A model generated the notes under the pieces. That model did not search any database. It was given only the letters and a program-made list of their open reading frames with translations, and had not been told where the DNA came from. Shown here piece by piece: positions 21,766 to 32,889 of a stretch of 64,000 bases of DNA (positions are counted from its first letter, which is position 1; every line of letters begins with the position of its first letter). The stretch lies in the NCBI GenBank assembly GCA_947095535.1, contig OX352772.1, forward strand, positions 225,949,035 through 226,013,034, given 5' to 3'. The stretch comes from Poecilobothrus nobilitatus. Lineage: Eukaryota > Arthropoda > Insecta > Diptera > Dolichopodidae. The position numbers and the translations under genes were made by a program.

Positions 21766-24700
21766 AGTAAACAAATTTTTGCAATCGGCCATTTTAAAGT
21801 ACTGTGTTTAGTGCGTACCGTGACAACTCAAATCAATCCATCAGATCCGGGATGTATTTCAATAATCCGGCCCAATAACAATTTATTGGGTGGCAGATTA
21901 TCTTCTTTTAGTAGAACTAGTTGATTTGGGACAACATTTTCTGATTTCTTTTCCATTTAGGTCTCTGTTGTAACCTTGACAAATAAGAGTTCAGAGTTCC
22001 ATCGACACCAAAAATTTTGTACTAACGCTTGCAAATATTGCCATCGCGTTAACCGATGCATATTTATATCGGCGACATCTGCTTGTGGTGCTGCCAGCAT
22101 TGAATCACTGATTAAAAAGTGTGCTGGCGTCAGCGGTGTGAGATTGGGATCTGAACTGATTTCTGTCAACGGGCGTGAATTTAAACATGACTCGATTTAA
22201 CATAACACCGTATTAAATTCTTCGTATGTGATGACCGTATTGCCCAAAATCCTTTTCAGATGATATTTTGTGGCTTTCACTCCCGCTTCCCGCAAACCTC
22301 AAAAATGTGGAGCAGAAAGTAGGTTAAAATGAAACGGAATCCATTATTCTCCATCAGCCAGGCAACTTCAATATTTAAGTCTTGAATCATTTTTTTGCTT
22401 TGCTTAGTCTATGACCACCAAGAAAGTTTTTACCATTATCGTAGTGTACGTTTTTACACAGTCCTCTTCGGGCACAAAATCTTCTAAATGCAGCGACAAA
22501 GCCTTCAGACGATTTATCACTTACTAGTTCCAAATGTATAGCCTTGGCAGCCATACAAACTAATAGAGCAATATAAGCCTTATATTTTGTGTAGCCTCTA
22601 TATTTATGATATTTTATTTCAAAAGGACAACAATAGGCCAAATCTGAATTTGAAAATGGTCTTGCCATTTGTACTCGTGCATTTGACAGGGTTCTCATTA
22701 GTTGTTTACGTGTTTCGGCCAATTTTTTCTAATCTGAGATAACATGAACTGACTTCCAGCATGCAATGTTTCCTTATAAATTTTATCGATCAATAGTACT
22801 GTGAAATAATCTCGATCCTTTAGTATGATTGGGAATTTTTCACTGTAATTTAGTTTACTTGCGTTATTTAATCGACCTCCCACCCTTAATATCTCGTCCT
22901 TATCAATAAATGGATTTAGTTTGATTAAACTATTTTTATTTGAAATAGGTTTGTTCTCTTGTAGTAGTTTAATTTCTTCACGAAAACTTCGGGCTTGTGA
23001 GCGTTTTATCAGAACTATCATTGCTTGTGTTATTTCTTGAGCCCGTAAATATCCTTTCGATTTTATAGGTTTTTTCTTTGCTTTGTTGATAAAGCGGCAA
23101 CAATTAGCTATGATTCGTTATAATTTGGTCAACGATGAAAATTTGCATTCATAATCATTGTGGGTTGTATTCACATGACATTGTACAATTTTTCTTTTTT
23201 CTAGTTGAATTTCCACTTGTTTACTGCCAGACCAAGACTCTGTTGGTTTGAACAGCCATTCCGGCGCATTCCACCAAAGTTGAAAGTAAGCTAATTCAGC
23301 TGGATATAGTCCCCTTATTGCACAGTCCGCAGGGTTTTGCTTTGTCGATACATGGGACCACATATTTTTTTCCAGTATATTGTGAATGTGTGACACCATG
23401 TTTGCGACGAAGGTGGTGCATCTACTGGGATGTTCCCTCAGCCAAGCCAATACAATTTCTGATTCGCTCCATCCATAAACTGTGATGTTTTCGGTTAATT
23501 TTAGTGATTTTTTGAGCTATTTTTTGGAGCTACTTTGCTTTTTGCTGCGATTAAACTTACAGCTCTTAGTCCTATCTTGTCGATGGTGCACAAATGAGCA
23601 ACTTTCGCGTATGGCTTGACGGATGCATCTGAAAATACATGAAGTTCGAGTCCAAAATTATTTATTGAAAATTTGATCCATCTTGGAATTCGAATTTTTG
23701 ATACATCAGTTAACTGGTTGTAGTATGTGTTCCATTGATGTTTTAAGTCAGGATTTACTTCTTCATCCCAGGATAGTCGTTCTTGTGCATGATAATTTTT
23801 ATAAAATTATTCTGCATGATAATTTTGCCAATGATAATCGTTGGGGCCAACCATCCTAGCGGATCGAACAATTTTGCGATTTATGAAAGAATTGTGCGAT
23901 TAGAATACCTTGACTGCAATGGTGTAAAATTAATTAAAAATTAGCACACGTCTGCATTAGGGTTCCAAGTGAGTTCAAGTGGACGCACTCTCTTCTTCTG
24001 AATGTGAAGACCAACTTCTTTCTTCTCCAGGATCTTGACTTGCTGATCTCAACTCTTTTGCGTTTGACATTCATTTTCTCAAAGGAAATCATCCGCTCTT
24101 TATTAACTCAATCATTTCCCTCTGAACATGTAGAGCTGATTCTATGTCTTCCGTACCGGACAGGAAATCGTCGACATAAAAATCCGATAATGCAACTTTG
24201 GATGACACTGGATAATTCTCTGATTCGCACACGCTAATCGTTGAATAGTTTTTGTTGCTAGGTATGGTGCACTTTTAGTGCCAAATGTGACCGTGAGTAG
24301 CTTGTAATCCTTAATTGGTTGTTCTGGATCCTCTCGCCACACTATTCTTTGATACTCTGTTTGCTTTTCGTTAACCCATATTTGCCTATACATTTTCTCT
24401 ATGTCGGCAATTTTGTGTTTACGCCAACGAATAAATAGGTGTATTAGTTCATCTTGAATTGTGGGGCCTTTTAACAGTATGTCGTTTAGCAAAGTTCCAC
24501 TCTCGGTTGCTTGTGACGCATCCCCTTAATTTTGTTGATTCTTTGATAACTCCATGGTGTGGTAACTAACACGTGGAATGTGTGTCTTGTGATTGATAAG
24601 TTGTATAAATTTCTTTATAGTTCCTTATTGGGACCATATGACCTAACTGTACGTATTCATTGATGACTTTCGCATATTCATTCTTGTATTTCACATCACT

Positions 24701-26075
24701 TTCAAACCGAGCTTCCAGTTGATAGAATCGTCGTAAAGCGATGTTCCGTGATGCTCCCAAATATTTTGTATTCGATGTTGGGTAGAAATGTAGTGATACC
24801 TGGTAGCTTCCTGATGGAAGTCGAAGAGTTGTTTTTCTATAAAATTGTTCACATCGTTGCTCTTCTTCTGTGTATAGTTTATCTTCACTTTAGACTTCTC
24901 CTAATTCCCAAATTTTCTTCAGTTCAGCTTCCACGATGCAAGTGGAATGACAAACTCTGATATTTAAATTTTGAGGTTCAGTTTGGTGTACTTCACCTGA
25001 TAAAATCCAACCAAAAATGCTGTCTTGAGCTAAAAATGTGCCAGTTACTTATCCAAAGGAAACACTCTGTAAAATTAAACTATAATTATTTTATAATAAT
25101 TATCGTTATTGAAATAAATGCAATCTAGGTCAAACACATTTTGCTTTCTTTCTTTTAAAATTATATTTTTAAATATTAATTATAAAGAAAAATTGCTATC
25201 GCAAACATTTTATTTTTTATTTTTATTTTCAATAAGAATAAGGTTACTAATTGTAAATTATAGTACTCATTTAAACCGGGCTAAGAATTCGTTTATCTTA
25301 GCATAACTAAAATAATTACAATAAGTAAACCACTTAAAAGGTCCAAATTTATTTTTTAGCTTGCATTTATTTCCTCATATGTTGATTTCTGACCATTATA
25401 TATATTGTAAGATTTAATGTTAATTTTTAGTCTTTAAGAAGATTCAATAAAAATTAATTGTTTTATTAAGAACTTGTGTTTAATTTTATGTTTTATATTA
25501 AATAAATTATTTGCTCATTATACCCTTTGAGACTCCTGATGGCATAACACGATTTAATACTTCTGCTCCTAATAATATATCAAAAACTCCAGGCACGTAA
25601 AATTGGGGATAGGCTAATTATAAACCCGCTATATGCTCCCAGTGTCCATATGAAATTTTTGACGAAGGCAAAACTTGTGTTAATTTTTTTAGGACAAATC
25701 CTTCTATCTCAACAAATTTTTCATTAATTAATGACTTGACTATAAAATTGGTTTTATTATAAATTTTTTGGCTGCATGTATTTGGTCGCACTGGTGAATT
25801 GTTTATTCAAGTTCAAACGCTGTACCACCTTTACTGTAACGAAGAATGCTTGTGACCCTTGGTCAAGTAGAGCATGCACTGTAATCTCGTTTCCTGTTGA
25901 GTTAACCACTTTAACTAAGATGGTGGCAAGTAAAACTTGTTTGTTGAATTTGGTGAACGCTGTAGTTCTTACATCCTTATCAGGACACTGAAGAAACTCC
26001 GGAGAACTAATATTGTTTGAAAGTGTGAAACTGGGACTATTTATATTCAAAATGTGATTGCTTGATCGCGATATA
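21766..26075 (-). pseudogene. BEL/Pao pol: protease, RT, RNase H, integrase
   Basis: Minus-strand order: CCHC/protease region with VHALLDQGSQAFF (about 25880) and FDILLGAEVLNRV (25565); RT with LASRNIALRRFYQL-type wording near 24720, WREDPEQPIKDYKLLTVTFG (24340) and the intact box DFYVDDFLSGTEDIES (24170); RNase H with LHVFSDASVKPYA (23640) and TKQNPADCAIRGLYP (23350); integrase zinc domain ILRVGGRLNNASKLNYSEKFP (22890) and a core with FEIKYHKYRGYTKYKAYIAL and HYDNGKNFLGG (22440). The C-terminal domain gives LTPAHFLISD, LGRIIEIHPGSDG and VVTVRTKHSTLKWPIAKICL (21790). Many breaks. Confidence 0.85.
25060..25510. other. Unexplained AT-rich insert in the BEL pol gene
   Basis: BEL sequence reads up to about 25510 (ending GVSKGIMSK on the minus strand) and resumes near 25040 with AQDSIFGWIL, motifs that are normally close together. 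The ~450 bp between them shows no BEL similarity, no ORF and no clear inverted repeat. It could be a MITE-like insert or a diverged linker. Confidence 0.45.
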
Positions 26076-26079
26076 TTGG

Positions 26080-26650
26080 CGTTCCAAGTGACTGTGTGTG
26101 ACCAGCTCCTCTAGTTAAATGCAATAATGTCTTATGTGCCTTCTGGCACTCATGGCACTTGTGTTTGCTCGGACACAGGTACTTTATGGCCTTCTCCTAA
26201 AAATTCCAGCATAACGCTTTCGTTCGTACAAAATCCAATCGTTTGATAGGCGCAAATGCTAGAAATTTTTTACATTTTCTCAAGATATGCGACTCTATAC
26301 ACGTGGCACAAATAACTCCAGTTAAAGGCGCGATGTGAACATTTTTGGTAGGTGCTTCCTTCACATCCTTTGATTTGATGTGATTCGGGTGATGGCGTTA
26401 AACAAATTCCAAAGACCGAAATCTATTTTCTAAAAATTCCTTGAACACTGTGAATTCCAGTACGGTTCGAGAGTTACCAATCTTTTCTCCCATAACTGTT
26501 GAGTTCTAAATGGTAACTTCTGAACCAATAAAAATATCAAAATACTATTCCAGCTTTCAACCAGGATGTTCAAGTTTTTTAAGGAATGATAGGCTGCAAT
26601 GGTGGTGTCCAGCATGGTCTTGATTGCAATTGCCAACTCAGTTGTAATTT
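26080..26650 (-). pseudogene. BEL/Pao gag, C-terminal part
   Basis: From the Maverick target site the minus strand reads TELAIAIKTMLDTTIAAYHS and continues through a gag body (ESWNSILIFLLVQKLP, about 26550) to zinc-knuckle-like Cys/His spacing, including KCHECQKAHKTLLHL (about 26150). It continues exactly where the gag N-part at 44597 stops, allowing for the 6-bp duplication. Confidence 0.75.
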
Positions 26651-26656
26651 GCGGTT

Positions 26657-26808
26657 AGTAGTATAACTATACCAATTTGACTCCAGGAAGTGACGTCATG
26701 ACCATGTAGTATGGTTATGGTTGACTGCAGGAAGTGACGTTATTGGAATGTTAAAGTAATATGTCAATTTATTTACAATAAGTGGTTAACCTTGAAATTA
26801 GTATTATT
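26657..26808 (+). repeat. Left terminal inverted repeat of the inner Maverick
   Basis: 152 bp, starting AGTAGTATAACTATACC. It carries two direct copies of AGGAAGTGACGT(C/T)A about 48 bp apart. The match to the right end stops after CTTGAAATTAGTATTATT. The first bases contain a near-palindrome GTATAACTATAC. Confidence 0.9.
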
Positions 26809-27384
26809 GAAATTATGAAGCTTGGAAATATTCTATTAAAAAGCTTTTGATGTTAGTTATTAAGCCGGCGTTGTTATTAAGTGTAATATAAATTCATATA
26901 AAATTTTTCAAGGTTAACAAGTTAATGAATAAATGTCATAATTAGAATAAAACCAAGTTATTATACGGAAATATATATTATGCTTATGATTGCCTATTTG
27001 GCCATAGAAAGGACCGAAGCGCACCTCTAGGACAGAATCGGTCCCGCCGAAGTAATTGGGAGCATGTATCAACTATTTTAGATTTTGAATAGACTATACA
27101 TATTATATTGGAAAGATGTAGTGTTATAAATTATCAAAAATATCCCATAGTATGTAGGGAATGTTTATGGTTTTGCGATAAAAATTAAAAAAATGTTAAT
27201 GAAATGCACACTAACTTGATTATTTCAAGCTATTTTAATTCTTTTTTAATATAAAATATGAAACAGGTGTATTTACTGCGGTTACATTAATAAAATTAAT
27301 CATGGTTTTGGTTTGAATGCAGAATAAAGTACATATGCAAAATGAAAAAAAGCTTTTTGTGATAAATGTGTATAATTAAAATCA
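26809..27384. other. Sub-terminal region of the inner Maverick, no gene
   Basis: No ORF of note. A short GC-rich patch at about 27005-27060 (gaccgaagcgcacctctagg...gaatcggtcccgccg) stands out from the AT-rich flanks and resembles in style the GC-rich island at 39940-40230. Confidence 0.5.
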
Positions 27385-28301
27385 TATTATTAACTTTACT
27401 AAAATAAAAAAGCGAAAGTAAAATGTATAAATTAAAAAATTAAAGTATTTTAAATATGTGTAGAGTACATTTAACAAAAACTTGATTTCCTTTTTTTTTA
27501 ATATTGTTCCTACAAGATAAACATTTGGATTTGTAATTGATGTTAATTCGGGCTCATAAAAAGAACCGGTTATTGGATTATTTGTGTAATCAAGTAAATT
27601 GTATATTATTGGGTCAGTTCTTATAATTTTGCAATAGTAAATATTTCTGTTGACAAGTTGGTTTGATAACCTTTGCAAAAATACCTTTAAATTTGTTTAT
27701 ACGAACATAATCTCCAACTTTATATTTTGCTTTACGAAACACTTTGAACTAACTGCAGACAGTTTTTAATAAAAATTTTTCGTTTTTTTTGTAACTTTTT
27801 TTGGTTTAATTGTACGATGATATGTTGAGTTGTATTTCTCAATAAGTGAGGGTAAAATACATATCCATTTATAATTACCCTGAAAACTATACTGCGGTTA
27901 AAATGTTCTGCTATGGATGCTTTCATTTCTGAATATGTATGATGAAGATTTTTTTTTTTTTCTTTCTATAAGTTTTCTAAATTCTTTGTTGAAAAACTCT
28001 TTACCTTGATCAGATTAAATATTTTTTGGGTAGGTTTCAGCAAGTTTAAAAATGTTTTGCATGCCAAGCAAAACGTTATTAGCATTTTTAGTTTTAATTG
28101 GCTCAGCATAAGCATACTTCGAAAATGTGTCTATTACAGTTAATAAATATTTATTTCCTTTGTTATACTTTGCATATGGAATCATTTCTACTAAATCAAT
28201 TTGCCATGTATCATTTAAACCTTTTTGAAAATATTTTTTCCTAAACGAAAGTTTCGTTTAGCTGGTCTACGTATTTCTGTTACTATTTGTTCCCTCGACA
28301 T
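27385..28301 (-). pseudogene. Maverick integrase (inner copy)
   Basis: ATG 28301 (MSREQIVTEIRRPAKR). Several shifts follow, with recognisable pieces around the core, then KASIAEHFNRS (catalytic Glu box, about 27915; the expected ERFNR reads EHFNRS), then KIIRTDPIIYNLLDY and GSFYEPELTSITNPNVYLVG leading to the chromodomain-like end, which is broken. It reads outward toward the left inverted repeat, the usual terminal position of Maverick integrases. Confidence 0.75.
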
Positions 28302-28311
28302 TATGTTTGTA

Positions 28312-28563
28312 TCATTTAATCAGATTTTTCAATTCTATTTTATAATTTTCTATAGAGCAACAGTTACATGTATCTGGCTCAGATGACGATTTGTCGTAAT
28401 CCGAAGGACAAAGAGCAAAATGAGTTCCGTATATTAATGTAATTTTTTCTGTTGTTCGAAATTCTTTAATGTATTTATACATGTCAAAAATACATTGCTT
28501 ATGCTCATTTAATAAGACAGAGGAATATAATTTTATGAACTCTTCCACTTCTTTCACCTTCAT
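28312..28563 (-). CDS. 83-aa ORF upstream of the inner integrase, unknown
   Basis: ATG 28563 (MKVKEVEEFIKLYSSVL) to a stop at 28312, 10 bp before the integrase start on the same strand. It contains a Cys/His-poor helical N-part and a small Cys cluster (DTCNCCSIENY, residues 64-74). No family recognised. Just upstream, 28548-28580 and 28590-28620 are an imperfect direct repeat of TCTTTCACCTTCATTTTTTAAAATGAGAATA, which duplicates the region of the start codon. Confidence 0.45.
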   Translation of the reverse strand: MKVKEVEEFIKLYSSVLLNEHKQCIFDMYKYIKEFRTTEKITLIYGTHFALCPSDYDKSSSEPDTCNCCSIENYKIELKNLIK

Positions 28564-28647
28564 CTTTTAAAATGAGAATATATTATACATCTTTCACCTT
28601 CATTTTTTAAACTGAGAATAAGCTATAATACACTTTTGCTGCTTATA

Positions 28648-29110
28648 TGGAATTAATAAAAGACACTCAAAAAGATTGCCAGAAAAGGCTAATAATCTTA
28701 CATTTGATATAGGCACTCAAACAAAATTCTGACCGATTCTGTACCATTAGTAACTGATGATGTGTTTAAATATGATCTTAAAAAGGATATGGATATCGAT
28801 TTAACACATTATGATTTGGATGAGGAAAATTTATTTAAAAAATTAGCTCAAACTGAAATGTTGAAAGATAACAAATTAGTAGAAAGACCATCTCTAAGCT
28901 CTGATTATCGAATGTTTGAAACAACAAGTGGTGACGTAATTACCGTTGCTGTACTCTGAAAAGAAGAAGATACTTAAATCGTCCGGTAGTACAATTTCCT
29001 CCACTATATTTTCACAGCTCCCTGAAACAAAAAAACGAAAACTAAAACAATTACTTAGAAGTCTAAAACTGAGAACTTCATCAACACCGGAATGGACAAC
29101 ATATAAATAA
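28648..29110 (+). pseudogene. Small inner-Maverick ORF, unknown
   Basis: ATG 28648 (MELIKDTQKDCQKR), a shift near 28700, then an open acidic middle (DLKKDMDIDLTHYDLDEENL) to a stop at 28959; similarity of composition suggests it ran on to about 29110 in another frame (basic tail with Lys/Arg). It stands just before the virion-type ORF on the same strand. No known family. Confidence 0.4.
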
Positions 29111-29172
29111 TACAACATTTTATGTTTTGGAACAAGTTAAGAAAGATCGATAGTCAAGATGACTTCTATGTA

Positions 29173-31470
29173 CCGTATAACCTCCTAACTTTGAACAGTC
29201 TCCTAACTTTGAACAAAAACGACAAAACTTTTATTTTCTGTGTGTTTTCCATAAATAAAATTAATAAAAATATAAAAGTAAGTAAAATGTAAACTTTTTA
29301 TTTAAAATTATTCAAAATTTCAAAACTTTTAATTAAAATTTGTTAAAATAATAAAAAATTTTTAAAATGATTTCATGAAATTACTAAAAACCCTAACTTT
29401 GAACGGGTGGTTCCAAACGTTGAACAGTGTTCAAAGTTAGGACTTTAATGTTTAGCAACATAATTTTTGCAAAAGTATTAATGCAAAAGTATTTAAATCT
29501 GAAAAACTACTTATAAAATAAACTTGTACCTACTTGACTACCTATTCTTTCAGGTTCAAATATGTCAGCAAAAAAGGTTCGCAAATACAAAAGCTATACT
29601 GAAAATCTCGAATTAGCACTTGAAAAAATAAAAGCGGGTAAATTTAGTTTAAATAAAGCTGCAAAAACTTTTGGGATATCTAAAGGAACGTTTTTTAACA
29701 AGATCCATAACCGGCACAATAAAAATGTAGGCGCTCCTACCGTTTTCAGTCAAGCTGAAGAAAAATTATTAGTGTCAGCTCTTTTAAAAAAAAGCGAGTG
29801 GGGTTTCCCATTTAATGGGTAGAATTTAAAAAAATTAGCCAAAAACTATTTGGATTGCCAGGGAAGAAAAATTTCTGTATTCGGACCTACTAATACTCCT
29901 GGGAAAAAATGGGTTTCGGGTTTTTTTACACAGGAATAAAGATCTCCTAACTTTTAGAAAATGTCAAAACATTAAAAGTGCGAAGGCCGACATTAGCAAA
30001 GAAGACTTGAAGAATTATTTTAAAAATCTGAAACAAACATTAACAGATGTTCTAGATGATAAAATAATTTCCGCAGACAGGATCTTCAATTACGATGAAA
30101 CCAATTTATCTGACGATCCAGGCTTTATTAAATGTGTTTTTAAACGGGGAGTTAAATATCCTTTAAAGAGTGAAGGATGGTACCAAATCAAGCATATCCA
30201 TAATGTTTTGTGGCTCTGCAGATGGAAATTTAATACCCCCATATGTGGTTTATAAGTCAGAGCATTTATGACAGACTTGCCTAGAAGGGGGGCCTTTAGG
30301 TTCACGATATAATAGAAGCAAATCGGGATGGTTTGATGGACCAATTTTTAAAGATTGGTTTTGTAACCACTTTGTACCTCACACCAGAAAATTTCAACAA
30401 GAAATTGTACTTTTAGGGGATCATTTGTCAAGCCATTTTTCACCCGAGGTTATAGAATGTGCTCAAAAAAACTCAGTTCGCTTTGTGTCTTTCATTCCGA
30501 ATACTACACATTTGTGTCAACCGTTGGACGTGGCCTTTTTTGGGCCAATGAAAAGAGCATGGGGTAAGATTCTGGATGAATGGAAGCAAAGTTTAGGAAA
30601 AAAATCTCAAAATCTTTCAAAAGAAGTTTTTCCGAGATTATTAAAGAAGTTGCTAGAGAAAAGCTTAAGTGACAATAATAGCATTTCGTTAAATTTAATA
30701 GCGGGCTTCGAGAAATGTGGAATACTTCCACTTAATCCAGAAAAAGTTATTACGTGCCACAGCAAACAATAATGATGAAGAGAATCAAATGAATATGTCA
30801 AATGCTGTAATAAGTGTACTTAAAGAAATACGACATGGAGATTGTCAAGAACTCAAAAAGAAGAGAACAAAAGTTAATATTGCACCTGGGAAGAGTATTA
30901 CTCTTGAAGATATCCATGGAGCACCAAGTACATCTAGGGTTGAAGAAGAAAATGAGAATATTGATAAAAATTTTGTAGATTTTGAAAGTCAATATCACTC
31001 AACTGTAAATATTGAAGATCCACAATTTGAAGCTGCACCTGCTCTCGCAGATTATGTTTCTGATGATTCTGATAACTCTATAGAAGAACTTTTTCAGACC
31101 ATTTTAAACCAAGCTTCTGCCAAACGTTAAAAATAAATATATTCGAATACGTTACATGTTATTATTAACGTTTCGATATTCAAAATGTTAATAATCAAAA
31201 CTTTTATTTTGTAATAGGATTGTTGTTTCAGTTTTTTGTTTATGTTTCGTTTTACTATTTTTTTATTTTTATACATTATATTAAAAAAATATTCAAATTG
31301 GATTCCTTTAAATATAAAATAATTTATTCTAATTCTAAATCTTGTAAACGTACTTTTATTTATTGTTATAAGCCCTAGTACTCTTTTATTCAGTTTTTTA
31401 ATTGATTTTACCAGAATTAATTAATTTCGGTTTAAATCCTTAAATCGTTCAAAGTTAGGGGGTTTTACGG
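29173..31470 (+). mobile_element. pogo-type DNA transposon, 2,298 bp
   Basis: Inverted termini CCGTATAACCTCCTAACTTTG (left) and, reverse-complemented, CCGTAAAACCCCCTAACTTTG (right), flanked by TA on both sides (29171-29172, 31471-31472), the Tc1/mariner-superfamily duplication. The motif CCTAACTTTGAAC is tandemly repeated at the left end (29182 and 29201) and recurs sub-terminally near 29388-29440. It inserted into the inner Maverick's virion-type gene. Confidence 0.9.
29562..31130 (+). pseudogene. pogo/Tigger-like transposase
   Basis: ATG 29562 (MSAKKVRKYKSYTEN). An N-terminal pipsqueak-type helix-turn-helix (LNKAAKTFGISKGTFFNKI, about residues 30-48) is followed by a CENP-B/DDE domain: NYDETNLSDDPG (first Asp, 30090), LLGDHLSSHFSP (second Asp, 30415) and TTHLCQPLDVAFFGPMK (third Asp, 30515). 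Stops at 29820 and 30255 and shifts near 30720 break it. The tail to 31130 is acidic. Confidence 0.85.
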
Positions 31471-31905
31471 TAACATTGTTTAGTAATGATAATCTAAAAC
31501 TATTTTCAGATAACACTTTAGCTTCATTCGAAAATAAATTACCTAATCACTTTGATTTAACAAATGGAAATTGGAAAGTTGGCCTTTCAGAAATATATCT
31601 GAACGATTTCCTACGAACAGAAGAATTTAACAAAGAGAAATGTGCTTTTGTCAATATTGGGCAGTATAATGTTTATGTAAGAAACATTGAAAAACCTCTC
31701 GAAAAAATTATATTAACCAAATCTATAGGTTACATATATTATTCATATGACGATTCTGAATTACATTTGGATGATGGGAAGTTTAATAGTTTGCCAACGC
31801 TTATTAAAAATATAACTTCTAATCACGAGTTTACTCGAAATGAAGTTTTGGAGTATATCTCTACTCTTAAAAATTATGACGATGTAATATTAAAAAAAGT
31901 TTTTG

Positions 31906-32310
31906 ATTTCTTGAAACATCCGTATTTCAGTATAAATTTCTCTACTATTGTTTTTGCGACTGTTGTTGCGTGTTTAGTTTCTATTGGATAAGCTTCGATA
32001 TATTTTGTTAATTCACATTGTAAAGTAAGAATACATCTATAATTATTTGATGGTTTTAATGGATCAACTATTGTTATTGTTTCAAATGTTGTTGTAATTA
32101 CATAATTCTCTTTTGTATATTTAGTTATTTTTATTTTGTTACAAATTTTGCAATTATTTATATATTTTTTAACCATTTTATTCACATTTTTCCATACATA
32201 TTTTTGTTTTAATTTGCTTATATATTTATTTATTCCACAATGTCCACCATATGTTGAATCATGATTCTCTTTAATTAAGTTTTTCATTTCTTGTTGGAGG
32301 TTCATATAAT
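31906..32310 (-). pseudogene. Gypsy integrase, N-terminal part
   Basis: Zinc-binding region with HDSTYGGHCGINKYISKLKQ, then KYINNCKICNKIK (HHCC spacing), then the core start with DPLKPSNNYRCILTLQCELT, which carries the first Asp. The frame is lost at KYGCF (31910), before the second Asp box, where Maverick sequence takes over. Confidence 0.8.
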
Positions 32311-32889
32311 ATTATCTTCATATTATTATCTTTATTTTCATTGTGCAGCTCATTAAATAAATTTTTAAATTTTTGGATATCCATATCTTCAAATGTTTTA
32401 TCATTATTTGCCAAGGCTAATTCTTTGATATGTAACTTGCTTGTTTTGAATAATAGCTTCCACAGAACCAATTTTATCTCTGGTAAAGATTTTTCGCTAT
32501 ATTCAGCAATTACTTCATCTTCTGCTGCTACAATTTTATTTATATCATTTATATCATAAACTATTTTTTATAATTTCTTTTCATATCTGGTTAATTTAAT
32601 TTGATTATTTTTAAATTTCAATTGCTTTATAAACCTTATATCTGCCATTGATATTGCGTTCCAAATGTGAAGGTGATCCATCTTCATATTTGTGTGTAAG
32701 GTTTCGGTGGTGCACTTATTTTCATTATTTTTATTATTTTTATTTCTTTCTTCTATCTTTTTATTTTTCATATTTCTTGTAATTACGTTTATGTTATTTT
32801 TCGTTATCATTTCCTTTAATCTAGTAGAGTCAACTTGTATTCTCGATAGAGCATCGGCATTAGTATTCGTTATTAGTTTAAATATTATT

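Larger units (their letters stand above)
29122..31905 (+). pseudogene. Maverick virion-type protein, split by the pogo insertion
   Basis: The first 51 bp (ATG 29122, MFWNKL...) lie left of the transposon and the rest (31473-31905) lie right of it. The second part shows LFSDNTLASFENKLPNHFDL and GNWKVGLSEIYLND, a pattern (ordered N-terminal strand, then ..LTG.WEV.L.EI..) I recall from a recurrent protein of invertebrate Mavericks, perhaps a minor capsid or attachment component. The 3' part is lost at the gypsy border (about 31905). Confidence 0.55.
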
